64,000 nt of DNA from Buttiauxella massiliensis (GTDB lineage Bacteria > Pseudomonadota > Gammaproteobacteria > Enterobacterales > Enterobacteriaceae): contig NZ_LR722652.1 in the NCBI RefSeq assembly GCF_902500225.1, positions 124,001 through 188,000 of the forward strand, written 5' to 3'. This document shows, piece after piece, positions 27,544-36,879 of this stretch (position 1 is the stretch's first letter; every line of letters starts with the position of its first letter). The notes below the pieces were generated by a model, which was given only the letters and a program-made list of their open reading frames with translations, made no database searches and was not told the origin of the DNA. Both the position numbers and the translations under genes were made by a program.

Positions 27544-27692
27544 ATGAAATTAAATAAAAATCCAACGCATTTACCTAAAGATGCAAATAGTGTCAGCGCC
27601 AGTGATATAAAACCATAAAACGCCATTTAGATTGTCCGCTCCACCCGACATGTAGTTTCCTGATGGTTACCACACCAGAAAAGGAAACCAGC

Positions 27693-28056
27693 ATGCTGAG
27701 CAGAGAGGACTTTTTCATGATAAAGCAAATGCGCCTTCAGGGCGTTTACATTGTCGATATTGCTGAGCAAATTGGCTGCTCCGAAAGAACCGTCAGGCGG
27801 TACCTCAAATATCCTGAGCCTCCGGTCAGAAAAACACGCTTTAAGATGGCTAAACTACGCCCGTTCATGGACTACATCGATATGCGGCTGGCTGAGAATG
27901 TCTGGAATGCCGAAGTCATCCTCCATGAAATCAAAGCAATGGGTTATACCGGTGGACGTTCCATGCTGCGGTATTACATCCAGCCCAAACGTAAAATGCG
28001 TCCGGGTAAGAAAACCGTCCGCTTCGAAACACAGCCCGGCTACCAGCTCCAGCGGG
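27693..28056 (+). pseudogene. IS21-family IstA transposase, 5' fragment
   Basis: The first ~120 codons of an IS21 IstA: MLSREDFFMIKQMRLQGVYIVDIA, an N-terminal helix-turn-helix (CSERTVRRYLKYPEPPVRK) and GYTGGRSMLRYYIQPKRKMRP. The frame stops matching at GYQLQRD, where IS66-family DNA begins at about 28057. The catalytic domain and istB are missing, so it is inactive. Confidence 0.85.
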
Positions 28057-28057
28057 A

Positions 28058-28450
28058 TCACTGTTTAAGCTCCCGTATCAACATTGTCAGCAGGCTTTCG
28101 CTGACAGCTCCGTTTAGCCGGAGCGTCCCGTGCCGGAAGGTTATTTCACAGGTGACGCTGAGGGTTTCAGGTTCATGCGCTTCCGATGGAGGCTGAACAA
28201 CGGGAACAGTATCAGCATTGAGTGTTACAGGGATCAGCACTGGCATGTTGGTATCAGATTGTTGAGGCGCGCGAAGCTTTCCCTCACGCCAGTATTGACG
28301 CCATTTGAACAACAGATTGTCGTTAATTCCCTGCTCACGAGCGAGTTGTGCGACTGATACACCGGGTTTGTATGAGAGTTCGACCATTTTTATTTTGAAC
28401 TCAACGGGATAGTTGGGGTGTTTTTTACGAACAGAAGTTAATGAATTCAT
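28058..28450 (-). CDS. IS66-family accessory protein TnpA (remnant element)
   Basis: A 130-aa protein with an N-terminal helix-turn-helix (YPVEFKIKMVELSYKPGVSVAQLAREQGINDNLLFKWRQYWREG) typical of IS66 TnpA/OrfA. The frame is intact, but the IS66 TnpB and TnpC genes needed for movement are absent, so this is a truncated element. It interrupts the IS21 fragment on one side and abuts the IS30 fragment on the other. Confidence 0.82.
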   Translation of the reverse strand: MNSLTSVRKKHPNYPVEFKIKMVELSYKPGVSVAQLAREQGINDNLLFKWRQYWREGKLRAPQQSDTNMPVLIPVTLNADTVPVVQPPSEAHEPETLSVTCEITFRHGTLRLNGAVSESLLTMLIRELKQ

Positions 28451-28499
28451 GGATAGCGTCCACCATATATGGTGTCCACTATGTTGTCAGAAATGTCAG

Positions 28500-29024
28500 G
28501 TTCTGCCAGACGGTGCTGGAACGACGCTTACCCTGATTATCGGGATAACAGCGTTTCAACCAACCGGCGATTTGTTCTGGTGCCCAGCCCTGATGCATTT
28601 TTTCCGCAATGATTTTACACAATGCGGGGCATTCAATTAGCTTACAAGGTTTAGGCCTGAGGGTACTGTTCCACGCTTCCTTATCAGCTTTTGCTGCACG
28701 ATATTGATTTGCACCTCCGTGCCTCTGTATCTCGCGGCTAATAGTCGAAGGGGCTCTTGATAATTTATCAGCTATTTCCCTGATACTGCGTTTTGCTACC
28801 AGCCCTCTGGATATCTCCTCTCTTTCATCAAGCGAAAGAGATAACCGGTGCCGTTTTCGAGTTGGAGGACGGTACCCACCCGTTTGGTAAATCGTGGGCA
28901 TAATAGAAGAGTGATATCTGTCGAACATTCTGGCGATTTCATGCAAAGAATCACCTTGCTTATACCTGTCCCAGATAATCGCTTTCTGTTCTGGCGTGTA
29001 GTAAATACGGGATCTTTGTTTCAT
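28500..29024 (-). pseudogene. IS30-family transposase, 5' fragment
   Basis: Start at MKQRSRIYYTPEQKAIIWDRYKQGDS. It has the IS30 helix-turn-helix regions (SLSLDEREEISRGLVAKRSIREIADKL, APSTISREIQRHGG) and MHQGWAPEQIAGWLKR. It breaks after about 165 residues at CYPDNQGKR; the full protein is about 380 aa and the DDE domain is lost. Its terminal repeat lies just upstream at 29051-29077. Confidence 0.85.
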
Positions 29025-29050
29025 GGTAACGCCCTCCTTGTTTAAGGATA

Positions 29051-29077
29051 GCGTTGCATCGACCAATTGAACTCACA
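29051..29077 (-). repeat. IS30-family terminal inverted repeat (copy 1)
   Basis: Reading inward on the minus strand: TTGTGAGTTCAATTGGTCG followed by ATGCAACGC, close to the known IS30 tip (TGTAGATTCAATTGGTCAAC). It belongs to the transposase fragment at 28500-29024. Confidence 0.8.
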
Positions 29078-29079
29078 AT

Positions 29080-29590
29080 CCGTCGCTGACCTTCCCCGGT
29101 TTACCTGCCTGGACTCAGGCATACTGAGGAGGCTGCCCGTCGCACTCTTTATCCTTGCTTGCCGCAAGTTGGCAGAAGTCAGCAACGCGAGCGTGATAGA
29201 CGCTGCTGCCCCGGAGTTTCGCATACATGTCAAAACACCTTCGACCGGCAGTGCTTTCGTATCACTGCCAGTTCCTCCTGCACGACCTGTCAGATCACGT
29301 AGGCCGTGGTGACGTTTTCAACCCACAGAGGCGGATTAACGGGTTCATGTTCTTCAGCCTTTCAGTACTTAACCTTGAGGATCATCTCGGCTTAGTGATC
29401 TTGCCTCAATCCCCGTTGTCAGCGGGTTACATCACCCTGCGGGCATGCCGCAGGTCACTGCCGCTCAGGTTCTCCACCGTCACACCCGGTGGGATTGTTG
29501 GGTTTCTCATCGTGAGTTACCGGTTCAATATTCCAGACAGACTCGTGGTTCATTTGAGCGTCCATGCTCGCCCTGGACTCCGGGCACACC
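29080..29590 (-). other. Non-coding stretch, possible 5' fragment of a group II intron
   Basis: About 500 bp without a convincing gene. On the minus strand it reads GTGTGACGGTGGAGAACC from about 29487, with the GTGYG start typical of group II introns. It then shows many short paired stretches (CTGCGG...CCGCAG; AACCCGCTGACAACGGG; AACCCGTT...TGTGGGTTG) like intron domain I. No reverse transcriptase follows; it is cut by the IS30 end at 29077. Suggestive only. Confidence 0.3.
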
Positions 29591-29806
29591 ATAGATAAAA
29601 TCCGCCACCCAAAGCAGATCGGGGCGCTCATCCACGAACTGACGGTTCACCCGATCCTGCGGTGTTTCGGCTTTGCTGCTGCAGGTGGTTCTGACTCTTT
29701 TACCGCGTGTTACCCCACGTATCTGCAGGGCTTTCATCAGACGTTCAATGGTGCATCGGGCAGCATCAACACCTTCACGTTTTAGCTGTCGCCAGACCTT
29801 ACGCAC
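29591..29806 (-). pseudogene. IS3-family transposase OrfB fragment
   Basis: Reads VWRQLKREGVDAARCTIERLMKALQIRGVTRGK then VNRQFVDERPDLLWVADF, the N-terminal and first-aspartate part of an IS3-group OrfB (helix-turn-helix plus the start of the DDE domain). It is truncated at both ends: no OrfA, and after YGVPG the frame enters unrelated sequence. Confidence 0.75.
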
Positions 29807-29877
29807 ACCGTAAACCGGTGCGGTTCATTCAATACATGCCTGTTGTGCATACAGGCATGTATTCAGTTTTGCTACTT

Positions 29878-31398
29878 TTATTCCGGACCCACAATGCAAT
29901 TCTTACCCGAGTTTTTAGCTTGGTACAGTCGAGAGTCTGCTTTTTCTAATATCTCATCTGGGTTGGAGCCTTCATTCCATGAGGAAACACCACAGCTAAA
30001 TGTTACATTCAATCCATTTTCTCGCCATTGCTTTTCTTCTACGCTTTTTCTCCAAAGATCAAGTAATGTATAGAACGCATCATAATTACTCCCCTCAAAT
30101 ATTGCGACGAGCTCTTCTCCGCCAAATCTATATACCTGACTAAGGATCTCACTCCCTATATTGCTAATGTATTTTAATACAATATCACCTGTATGATGGC
30201 CAAACGAGTCATTAACACTTTTAAAATTATCAACATCAATAATTGCTAAATAAAAAGGATGTTTGGATAGTAGAATATTGTGCATGTCAGAGTTAAGTTT
30301 TTTTCTTGAAAATAAATTAGTAAGGCCATCTGTCTCGGCTTCATGTATGGCAAGCTCGAGTTTTTTGCTGTTGTCCGCTAAGGTCTCAGTAACTTTTTTA
30401 ATACTATCATTGTCAAGGGATATACCATTAAGGTTCAAATAAAGCGCAGTGATAATCTGTCTAAAATACAGTTTGGATATAAACATAATGATCAGATACA
30501 GTATTACACATGCTGCTGAAACTAATATAAACGAATATTTTTCCGAAGCAGAGTGTGCTTCATAGTCAGACTCACTGACTATACTAAATGCAATCCATTC
30601 AGGATTATCATAAACTCTATAAAAAACAAATGCTCGTGTTACTGAGTCAAAAAAATGACCTTCAGACTCTTTTGCCATATCTATCCATTCTTGGGGAATT
30701 GGTCTTTTAAATAACTCTTTAGTATTAGAATACATAATTAAGCTTCCATCATAGGAAACAACCTTAAATCGGCTATTGTAAGGGGGGTGACTACCTTTTA
30801 ATAATTGACTCAAACTGTTGAGGTCTAGGTCAAATGCAATATTACCTACAAATTCTGACTTTTCGTTAAAAATATTCATGCTGGCCGTGATTGCCATGCC
30901 ATTATAATGATTATTGTCTGATAGTGATTTATATGGACTTGAGAAACGCACCTCATCTTTTCTTGATGAGGATGGATACCAAGGTCTTTGTTTTACGCTA
31001 AATTTCCTGGCTTTGGTTTCAGGGTAAACTAAATAGTTTCCATTTTTATCAGATAATATAACTGTTTCAAAAAAGGTTGTTGAGTTTACGATAGATGGAA
31101 TGATTGAGTTTAGTTCTGAATGCAATGGCGATATATAGTTACTTATATCTTGTCTACTCAACTGACCTAAAATAGATTGGAATAATAACCTCATTTCTTG
31201 GATAGGTCTTTCTATAGCACTTTTCGAACTGTTCTCATTAAATCGAGTCATGGTTTGAATCAAATCTTCTTTATTTCTTGATTCCATTGATGTAAAGGTG
31301 TAAAAAAACATTATAAAAAATGGAATGAATGTGCTTACAGTAAATAATAGAATGTGTTTGTGTGATATGGTGTTTTTCACTTGACTACAATGCTCCAT
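29878..31398 (-). CDS. Membrane-bound diguanylate cyclase (Cache + GGDEF)
   Basis: A 506-aa protein. Membrane helix 1 (about 15-36), periplasmic Cache-type sensor domain (about 40-285; RQRPWYPSSS and MAITASMNIFNEKSEFVGNIAFDLDL are typical), membrane helix 2 (about 289-308) and a GGDEF domain (about 355-503). The catalytic signature is GGEEL (426-430) with IDVDNFKSVNDSFGHHTGD upstream, so it should make cyclic-di-GMP. No RxxD inhibitory site precedes GGEEL, so product inhibition may be weak. AT-rich cargo gene without obvious partners; it could link an external signal to biofilm or motility. Confidence 0.88.
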   Translation of the reverse strand: MEHCSQVKNTISHKHILLFTVSTFIPFFIMFFYTFTSMESRNKEDLIQTMTRFNENSSKSAIERPIQEMRLLFQSILGQLSRQDISNYISPLHSELNSIIPSIVNSTTFFETVILSDKNGNYLVYPETKARKFSVKQRPWYPSSSRKDEVRFSSPYKSLSDNNHYNGMAITASMNIFNEKSEFVGNIAFDLDLNSLSQLLKGSHPPYNSRFKVVSYDGSLIMYSNTKELFKRPIPQEWIDMAKESEGHFFDSVTRAFVFYRVYDNPEWIAFSIVSESDYEAHSASEKYSFILVSAACVILYLIIMFISKLYFRQIITALYLNLNGISLDNDSIKKVTETLADNSKKLELAIHEAETDGLTNLFSRKKLNSDMHNILLSKHPFYLAIIDVDNFKSVNDSFGHHTGDIVLKYISNIGSEILSQVYRFGGEELVAIFEGSNYDAFYTLLDLWRKSVEEKQWRENGLNVTFSCGVSSWNEGSNPDEILEKADSRLYQAKNSGKNCIVGPE

Positions 31399-31807
31399 GA
31401 AAACTATTACTAATAAAGATATGTCTTGACTTCTATTGTAAGCACTGTGCTAAAGGCGACTAAAAGTGTAGGAAGCTTAAATTTTCTGTAAATTTTTTTG
31501 TGGATCTAAATGAGATTGTGCTTTTTTTATTGTCAACTTAATGCGTTATAAGCTTGGAAAAAAACAAGTCCTCTTCATGAAATCAAACAGTCAGTTTATT
31601 TATAATTTCACTTTTTGTCACTAAATTCATCTTTATACAGGTGAGCGCAAGGTCTGACATAGTTTGCCCAGAAGTATTGCGCTACCTGAAATGTGTTTTT
31701 TGTTGAATCAACTAGATGGATTTACGCAGTAATTCCAGAAATAAAAGCAGCTGAAACGGTCTTTTGCTTTAACAGTTGTATATTCATTTGCATGCCTATG
31801 GTGATAT
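31399..31807. other. AT-rich spacer
   Basis: About 410 bp upstream of the diguanylate cyclase and downstream of the hha-like gene. Strongly AT-rich. I see no convincing gene, repeat or terminator; the promoter for the diguanylate cyclase must lie here. Confidence 0.4.
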
Positions 31808-32011
31808 TTATTTTACATGCTGCCAAACCGATGCAGGTATTTTATCATAGAGTTTATTCATTGTTATTTCAGCCAACCGATGATCAGCAGCAGAGTTAAA
31901 AATTTCCAGCTCCGTATCAGAAAGCTCATACCTGTTTTTTTCTATTATTTTTTCTAAGGTCTCTAAACATGTGCATCGCCGTAATTTCATTAACCAGTCA
32001 ATTTTTTTCAT
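31808..32011 (-). CDS. Hha/YmoA-family nucleoid-associated modulator
   Basis: A 67-aa protein clearly of the Hha family: [59 protein letters not shown]. Hha proteins bind H-NS and strengthen silencing of AT-rich, horizontally acquired DNA. It is distinct from chromosomal Hha and resembles plasmid-borne copies. A remnant of a plasmid-type recombinase lies just upstream, pointing to a plasmid source. In this AT-rich transposon it may silence cargo genes (inference). Confidence 0.92.
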   Translation of the reverse strand: MKKIDWLMKLRRCTCLETLEKIIEKNRYELSDTELEIFNSAADHRLAEITMNKLYDKIPASVWQHVK

Positions 32012-32107
32012 TCTGATATCTCTTCTGTTTTTGCAATATTGCGCAGGAATTTTAGCCCATTCTGATTTAGCTGTTCGCTCTGTACAACACTCCCCTGCCC
32101 ACTAAAG

Positions 32108-32285
32108 CTACATAATCTTCTGGCTGCTGCTGTTTTTCAGCATCGCCACCGCATCGGCTGCTGGCATCTGAAACTGCACCCTGTGTCGTGTCGCCACATC
32201 AAGCGCAAACAACTTCCGTTGAGCTGGTACTCCGGTGTCCCGTCAGGCTCTGTAGGATCTTGAGCGGAATAACGGAGTGAGTGTC
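32108..32285 (-). pseudogene. Remnant of a plasmid-type (ResD-like) tyrosine recombinase, C-terminus
   Basis: On the minus strand, SVIPLKILQSLTGHRSTSSTEV, then a short deletion/frameshift, then LFALDVATRHRVQFQMPAADAVAMLKN and a stop. This matches the C-terminal box of F-plasmid ResD-type recombinases (HR, then the region around the active Tyr), with the tyrosine lost. Recognised by eye from remembered family sequence. Confidence 0.6.
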
Positions 32286-32360
32286 ACCCTGCCCGGGGTC
32301 TCAAAAATTGTATGGAACTAAAAGGGGTCTATTTACACATTATTATTAATTAAAAGTATT

Positions 32361-32394
32361 AAAAATCCACGTAGCGTTTACTATGTGGGTTTTG
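32361..32394 (-). terminator. Rho-independent terminator of the FUSC-cfa-metK operon
   Basis: On the minus strand AAACCCACATAG / CTACGTGGATTT form a stem followed by TTTTTAATAC. It lies about 130 bases past the metK-like stop codon. Confidence 0.7.
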
Positions 32395-32525
32395 CAATTA
32401 ATAAGAACACACAAACAAAAAAATATTAAAATATCATTTAATTGAAATAAATATTTCACCTGTGAAATGAGTTTCTATTGTCTGTTTTTAATATGCTTCA
32501 CTAGTCCTACTTGGTAGGATTAATT

Positions 32526-33671
32526 TTAAAGAAAACAACGTAGAAGATCAGCTTTATCTGTCTGTTCCCAGCTAAATATATCGCGTCCAAAATGACCATA
32601 GGCCGCAGTTTGCTGATAAATGGGTTGCAACAAATTAAGTGAGATAATTAATCCATGTGGACGAAGGTCAAAAAATTGGCGAATAAGTGAGATTAAAGTT
32701 TCATTCTCAAGTTTTCCAGTACCGAAGGTTTCCACCATTATTGAGGTGGGTTCCGCAACACCAATGGCGTAAGAAATCTGAATCTCACAGCGCTCTGCTA
32801 ACCCGGCGGCGACAATATTCTTAGCGACATAGCGGGCAACATATGCGGCTGAACGATCGACTTTAGACGGATCTTTACCGGAAAATGCACCGCCCCCGTG
32901 GCGCGCCATACCGCCGTAAGTATCTACAATAATTTTGCGGCCCGTCAGCCCGCAGTCACCCATTGGCCCACCAATGACAAATCGACCGGTTGGATTGATA
33001 AAATATTTAGTATTACGCGTCAACCACTCTGGCGGTAAAACAGGCTTAATGATCTCTTCCATCACGCCTTCACGTAGAATTTGCTGAGTGACGGCTTCAC
33101 TGTGTTGCGTGGAAATCACCACGGTATCAATACCAATTATTTTACCGTTCTCATAAGCAAAGGTGACCTGGCTTTTCGCGTCAGGGCGTAACCATGGCAA
33201 TAAACCGTTTTTGCGCACTTGTGCCTGACGCGCCATTAAACGGTGAGCAAAGGTGATAGGTGCAGGCATTAACGCATCGGTTTCGTTGGAAGCATATCCA
33301 AACATAAGCCCTTGATCGCCAGCACCCTGATTCGCTTCATTTTCACGATCCACGCCACGATTAATATCAGGAGACTGTTTGCCAATCGCACTTAAAACCG
33401 CACACGTGTTGGCATCAAAACCCATTTCTGAGCTGTTATAGCCGATGTCGTGAATCGTGCGGCGCACAATTTCTTCTATATCCACCCACGTGTCGGTGGT
33501 AATTTCCCCACCAACCAAAACCATGCCTGTTTTTACCAGTGTTTCACAGGCCACGCGTGCTTTGGGGTCTTGTTCAATAATAGCATCGAGAATGGCATCA
33601 GAAATTTGGTCGGCTATTTTGTCGGGATGTCCTTCAGAAACAGATTCTGAAGTGAATAATTGTTGTGACAT
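32526..33671 (-). CDS. metK: S-adenosylmethionine synthetase, second (cargo) copy
   Basis: A 381-aa MetK homologue. It makes S-adenosylmethionine from ATP and methionine. Signature motifs are intact: [32 protein letters not shown] and [19 protein letters not shown]. The C-terminus ([10 protein letters not shown]) is slightly shorter than the 384-aa housekeeping MetK. It follows cfa by about 50 bases in the same direction. The chromosomal metK is normally elsewhere (near speA/galP), so this is probably an extra copy. Cyclopropane synthesis consumes SAM, so it likely feeds the neighbouring enzyme (inference). Confidence 0.93.
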   Translation of the reverse strand: MSQQLFTSESVSEGHPDKIADQISDAILDAIIEQDPKARVACETLVKTGMVLVGGEITTDTWVDIEEIVRRTIHDIGYNSSEMGFDANTCAVLSAIGKQSPDINRGVDRENEANQGAGDQGLMFGYASNETDALMPAPITFAHRLMARQAQVRKNGLLPWLRPDAKSQVTFAYENGKIIGIDTVVISTQHSEAVTQQILREGVMEEIIKPVLPPEWLTRNTKYFINPTGRFVIGGPMGDCGLTGRKIIVDTYGGMARHGGGAFSGKDPSKVDRSAAYVARYVAKNIVAAGLAERCEIQISYAIGVAEPTSIMVETFGTGKLENETLISLIRQFFDLRPHGLIISLNLLQPIYQQTAAYGHFGRDIFSWEQTDKADLLRCFL

Positions 33672-33723
33672 ACGAAAATCCTTAAATTAATAACGTAGTG
33701 ATTCAGTCGGGATAATGAAAATC

Positions 33724-34872
33724 TTAGCGATAAACGTACATACCGCCTTCGACACCACGGCTAAATAAGACTTGCCAGAGCTGAATATCACGCGCACGGA
33801 AAGCCCCCGCGCAAGACGTGAGGTAATAATTGAACATACGTTTAAATGACTCAGAATAATTATCCTGGATCTCTGGCCAGAAACTATTAAAACGCTGGTG
33901 CCATGCCATTAATGTCAGGTCGTAATCTGCGCCGATATTGTGCCAGTCTTCGACGACAAAATATGGCTCAGATGCGCTGGCGATTTGTTTTACCGAAGGC
34001 AGACATCCGTTAGGGAAAATATATTTGTTAATCCAGGGATCGACGTTGGTATCTGATTTATTTGCCCCGATAGTATGCAGCAGGAACATTCCGCCCGGTT
34101 TAAGGCAACGGTTCACCACTTCAAAATAGGTGTCGTAATTTTTTGGCCCAACATGCTCGAACATGCCGACGGAAACGATGCGGTCAAAATGGCTTTCGAG
34201 GTCGCGATAATCCATCAGCTTGATGGAGACATCCAGCCAGGTACAACGGTCCTGCGCCATTTTCTGTTGTTCTGCCGAGATGGTTACGCCGGTAACATGG
34301 ACGTTATAATGTTCGGCAGCGTACTCCGCCAGACCACCCCAACCGCAGCCAATATCCAGCAGTTTCATGCCGGGTTGAAGCTGCAATTTTTCGCATAACA
34401 TTTTCAATTTGGCTTCTTGAGCCTGGCGTAAGTTAGTGGCTGTTTTCCAGTAGCCGCAGGAATACTGCATATACGGATCGAGCATTTTGGCGAAGAGATC
34501 ATTGCCGATATCGTAATGCTCTTTGCCGACAATCCAGGCGCGTTTACGCGTCTGTAAATTAAACAAACGCATCCCGGCGATGCGAGCTAAATCCTTGAAG
34601 TTTTTTGGTGCTTTCTCATCGAGTTTTGCACGAAGGATTTTCTCGAATAAAACATCCAGTGCAGCGCAGTCCCACCAACCTTCCATGTAGGATTCACCCA
34701 GGCCAATAGAACCTTCCTGCAAAACGCGTTTATAAAAGTCAGGATTGTGGACCTGAATATCCCAGCTCCGGCTGCCGTTAAAACGGACATCAGCCTGGTT
34801 CACAAGTTCTTCCGCAATCCGATACCAGTTGTCTTTGCGTACGACAGGTGCACTTTCAACTTCAACACTCAT
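33724..34872 (-). CDS. cfa: Cyclopropane-fatty-acyl-phospholipid synthase
   Basis: A 382-aa protein, the same length as E. coli Cfa. It transfers a methylene group from SAM to cis double bonds of membrane phospholipid acyl chains, making membranes less permeable to protons and more stress-resistant. SAM-binding motif LLDIGCGWGG (171-180); catalytic-region Cys354 in SCAGAFRARDIQLWQ; EHVGPKNY in the active site. The second gene of a three-gene operon between a FUSC transporter-like gene and metK. The host's own cfa is normally elsewhere, so this is likely a second copy. Confidence 0.93.
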   Translation of the reverse strand: MSVEVESAPVVRKDNWYRIAEELVNQADVRFNGSRSWDIQVHNPDFYKRVLQEGSIGLGESYMEGWWDCAALDVLFEKILRAKLDEKAPKNFKDLARIAGMRLFNLQTRKRAWIVGKEHYDIGNDLFAKMLDPYMQYSCGYWKTATNLRQAQEAKLKMLCEKLQLQPGMKLLDIGCGWGGLAEYAAEHYNVHVTGVTISAEQQKMAQDRCTWLDVSIKLMDYRDLESHFDRIVSVGMFEHVGPKNYDTYFEVVNRCLKPGGMFLLHTIGANKSDTNVDPWINKYIFPNGCLPSVKQIASASEPYFVVEDWHNIGADYDLTLMAWHQRFNSFWPEIQDNYSESFKRMFNYYLTSCAGAFRARDIQLWQVLFSRGVEGGMYVYR

Positions 34873-34905
34873 ATCTCATCCTCAGTAAAAGCCTAAGTCA
34901 GTTTT

Positions 34906-36879
34906 CTACTCGACTATCAGAACTTGTTTATATTTCGTTAAAAGGGTGGCCAGGCGTTCCACGTTTTCCACAATTTCAGTGGCGACGCCATGGACATAAA
35001 GTTTGTCGCGATAAATACAAATATCCTTTTTCAGGCGCTCGATATGCAGGCGCCGCGCCGGTTCATCTTCCGCCTTCAATATGAGCTGCGCGGTTTCACG
35101 CAGGCGCTCATGAATCAGAGATAAATCTTCGTCCTGGGGTAATTCACACTCCCGTAACCTCTCATGCGTGACAATCAAATCCAGCGCCAGGCGATAACGG
35201 TCGATATCATTCGGAAAAAGGTTCAGCAGCGTGAAAAGCTGTTGATACAAAGCCGGAAGATGATTCTCTTCACGGCGCGCTGCGCGGCTGGTTAACGTGC
35301 CGATGACTGCGCTTATTAACTGGGTCAGGATCACGCGTCCGGTGTGCTGTCGGGTGACGTCTTTGATAAGCACAATCATCGCGGTGGCAATCAAGCAACC
35401 GACAATTTGAGACAAGGCGCCATGAACGAACATCGAATAATGAAACGGTGCGTCGCTATCGAGAATCAGCACATTGGCGGTTAACGGCAGCGCGGTCATC
35501 ATGCCAAGCCGCTGTTTTTGTACCTCGATGGCAAAGAAAAAACCGACAACACACAGCACGCCAATCAGCACCAGCGGGTTCTGCTGGGGCATCGGCAGCA
35601 CGATGGCGAAATACACGGCTCCGACCGCCAACGCAATAAGCGAAGCCACGATAAAATCTTTGGCGACCGCCAAAGGATCAGGTGCGCGCATCGCAAAAGA
35701 AGTCACCACACCGACCATCACCAGCCCGCCATTGCCGCCTGGGCAGCCGGCCCATACCCACAACAGGGCGAAGGCCACACAGGAAATAGAAGTGCGCCAG
35801 AAGTTAATTTTCGCGCGATGAAATTCCGGTGATACCGGTTTCACTTCGGTTTCTGCGTGCAGAATTTCTTCTTCAATCGCCGAAATGTGCTTATTGGCGA
35901 CAACACCCTGCATCAATAGATGGAAACGACTTGCGGCACCGACCCAACTGCGTAGCGTGACGGGCGTTGATTTAGCGCCTAACGCCCCGACGTTATGACG
36001 CAACCGCTTAAGTTGTATTTTCACCTCGTCGGCATTGTTCAAGTGCTGAGCGAACATCTCGTTAAGCAGGGGAGAAAAATAACCACTGCGGGTCCCCTGA
36101 ATCAGCGAGGTTTCACATGCCTGAGTAATGAGTGTTAACGACAGCGTGTGTAACGCTTTTAAACGGCGATTCGTTTTCCCGGCTGTCGCTGACTCCAGCA
36201 CCAGCGTGCGGCGCATCCCGTCCAGTGTTTTGGTTCGCTGAATCAGCGAATGCCAGAGTTTTTCCATTTCTTTTCGGTCAGTGCCGGTCACGCATATCTG
36301 CATCAGTCGGTAATGATCGACCAGCAATTCATGCAGTTCATTTTCGATATTTTTACGCACTGAGCGCGGGGCAAAAACCATATCGGCAATAACTGCCGCG
36401 ATCAAACCCATAAAGACTTCTGAGACGCGGAACCATGCCAGAATTACCCCCATTTCCGGGTGCAGATAAATGGCGCTGACAATGGTTAGTGCGGTGATGC
36501 CAGCAAGTCCCAGCGCGTAAGAATTTTCGATGCGAATTACGGTAGCGGCATAACAGCAAACTCCGGTCCATACCGCGCCTATAATTAACATCGTGAGCGG
36601 CGACCAGATAAACACCCAGACAATAATCAGCGCGGATGAGCAGCCAATTATTGTTCCTGCAAAACGTAATAACCCACGGTGACGCATCGCTCCGGTGAAG
36701 GGTTCGCCGCCTGCAATAAACGCCGGAGCAGTGGTGATAATTATTGCAGTCACTACCGCCCAGCGCGGCATATCCAAATGAAATCCAAAACCAATAGCCA
36801 AAGAAAGCGCAATTGCAAAAGTCAGTTTGAAAGCGAAACGCAAATGATGTAGCGATATGCGATATAAAGGACGGCTCAT
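34906..36879 (-). CDS. FUSC-family membrane protein (AaeB/YccS-like)
   Basis: A 657-aa inner-membrane protein. Two clusters of about five to six membrane helices (about 15-165 and 365-500), each followed by a cytoplasmic helical region: the duplicated layout of the FUSC/aromatic-acid-exporter family. The family includes AaeB (hydroxybenzoate efflux) and YccS/YhfK; the substrate here is unknown. First gene of an operon with cfa (33 bases on) and metK, divergent from an AraC regulator. Context suggests membrane or acid-stress physiology (inference). Confidence 0.82.
   Translation of the reverse strand: MSRPLYRISLHHLRFAFKLTFAIALSLAIGFGFHLDMPRWAVVTAIIITTAPAFIAGGEPFTGAMRHRGLLRFAGTIIGCSSALIIVWVFIWSPLTMLIIGAVWTGVCCYAATVIRIENSYALGLAGITALTIVSAIYLHPEMGVILAWFRVSEVFMGLIAAVIADMVFAPRSVRKNIENELHELLVDHYRLMQICVTGTDRKEMEKLWHSLIQRTKTLDGMRRTLVLESATAGKTNRRLKALHTLSLTLITQACETSLIQGTRSGYFSPLLNEMFAQHLNNADEVKIQLKRLRHNVGALGAKSTPVTLRSWVGAASRFHLLMQGVVANKHISAIEEEILHAETEVKPVSPEFHRAKINFWRTSISCVAFALLWVWAGCPGGNGGLVMVGVVTSFAMRAPDPLAVAKDFIVASLIALAVGAVYFAIVLPMPQQNPLVLIGVLCVVGFFFAIEVQKQRLGMMTALPLTANVLILDSDAPFHYSMFVHGALSQIVGCLIATAMIVLIKDVTRQHTGRVILTQLISAVIGTLTSRAARREENHLPALYQQLFTLLNLFPNDIDRYRLALDLIVTHERLRECELPQDEDLSLIHERLRETAQLILKAEDEPARRLHIERLKKDICIYRDKLYVHGVATEIVENVERLATLLTKYKQVLIVE

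Noticed and set aside
29227-29598. 123-codon + frame in the IS graveyard
   Set aside because: No recognisable domain; the stretch looks non-coding and structured on the other strand.
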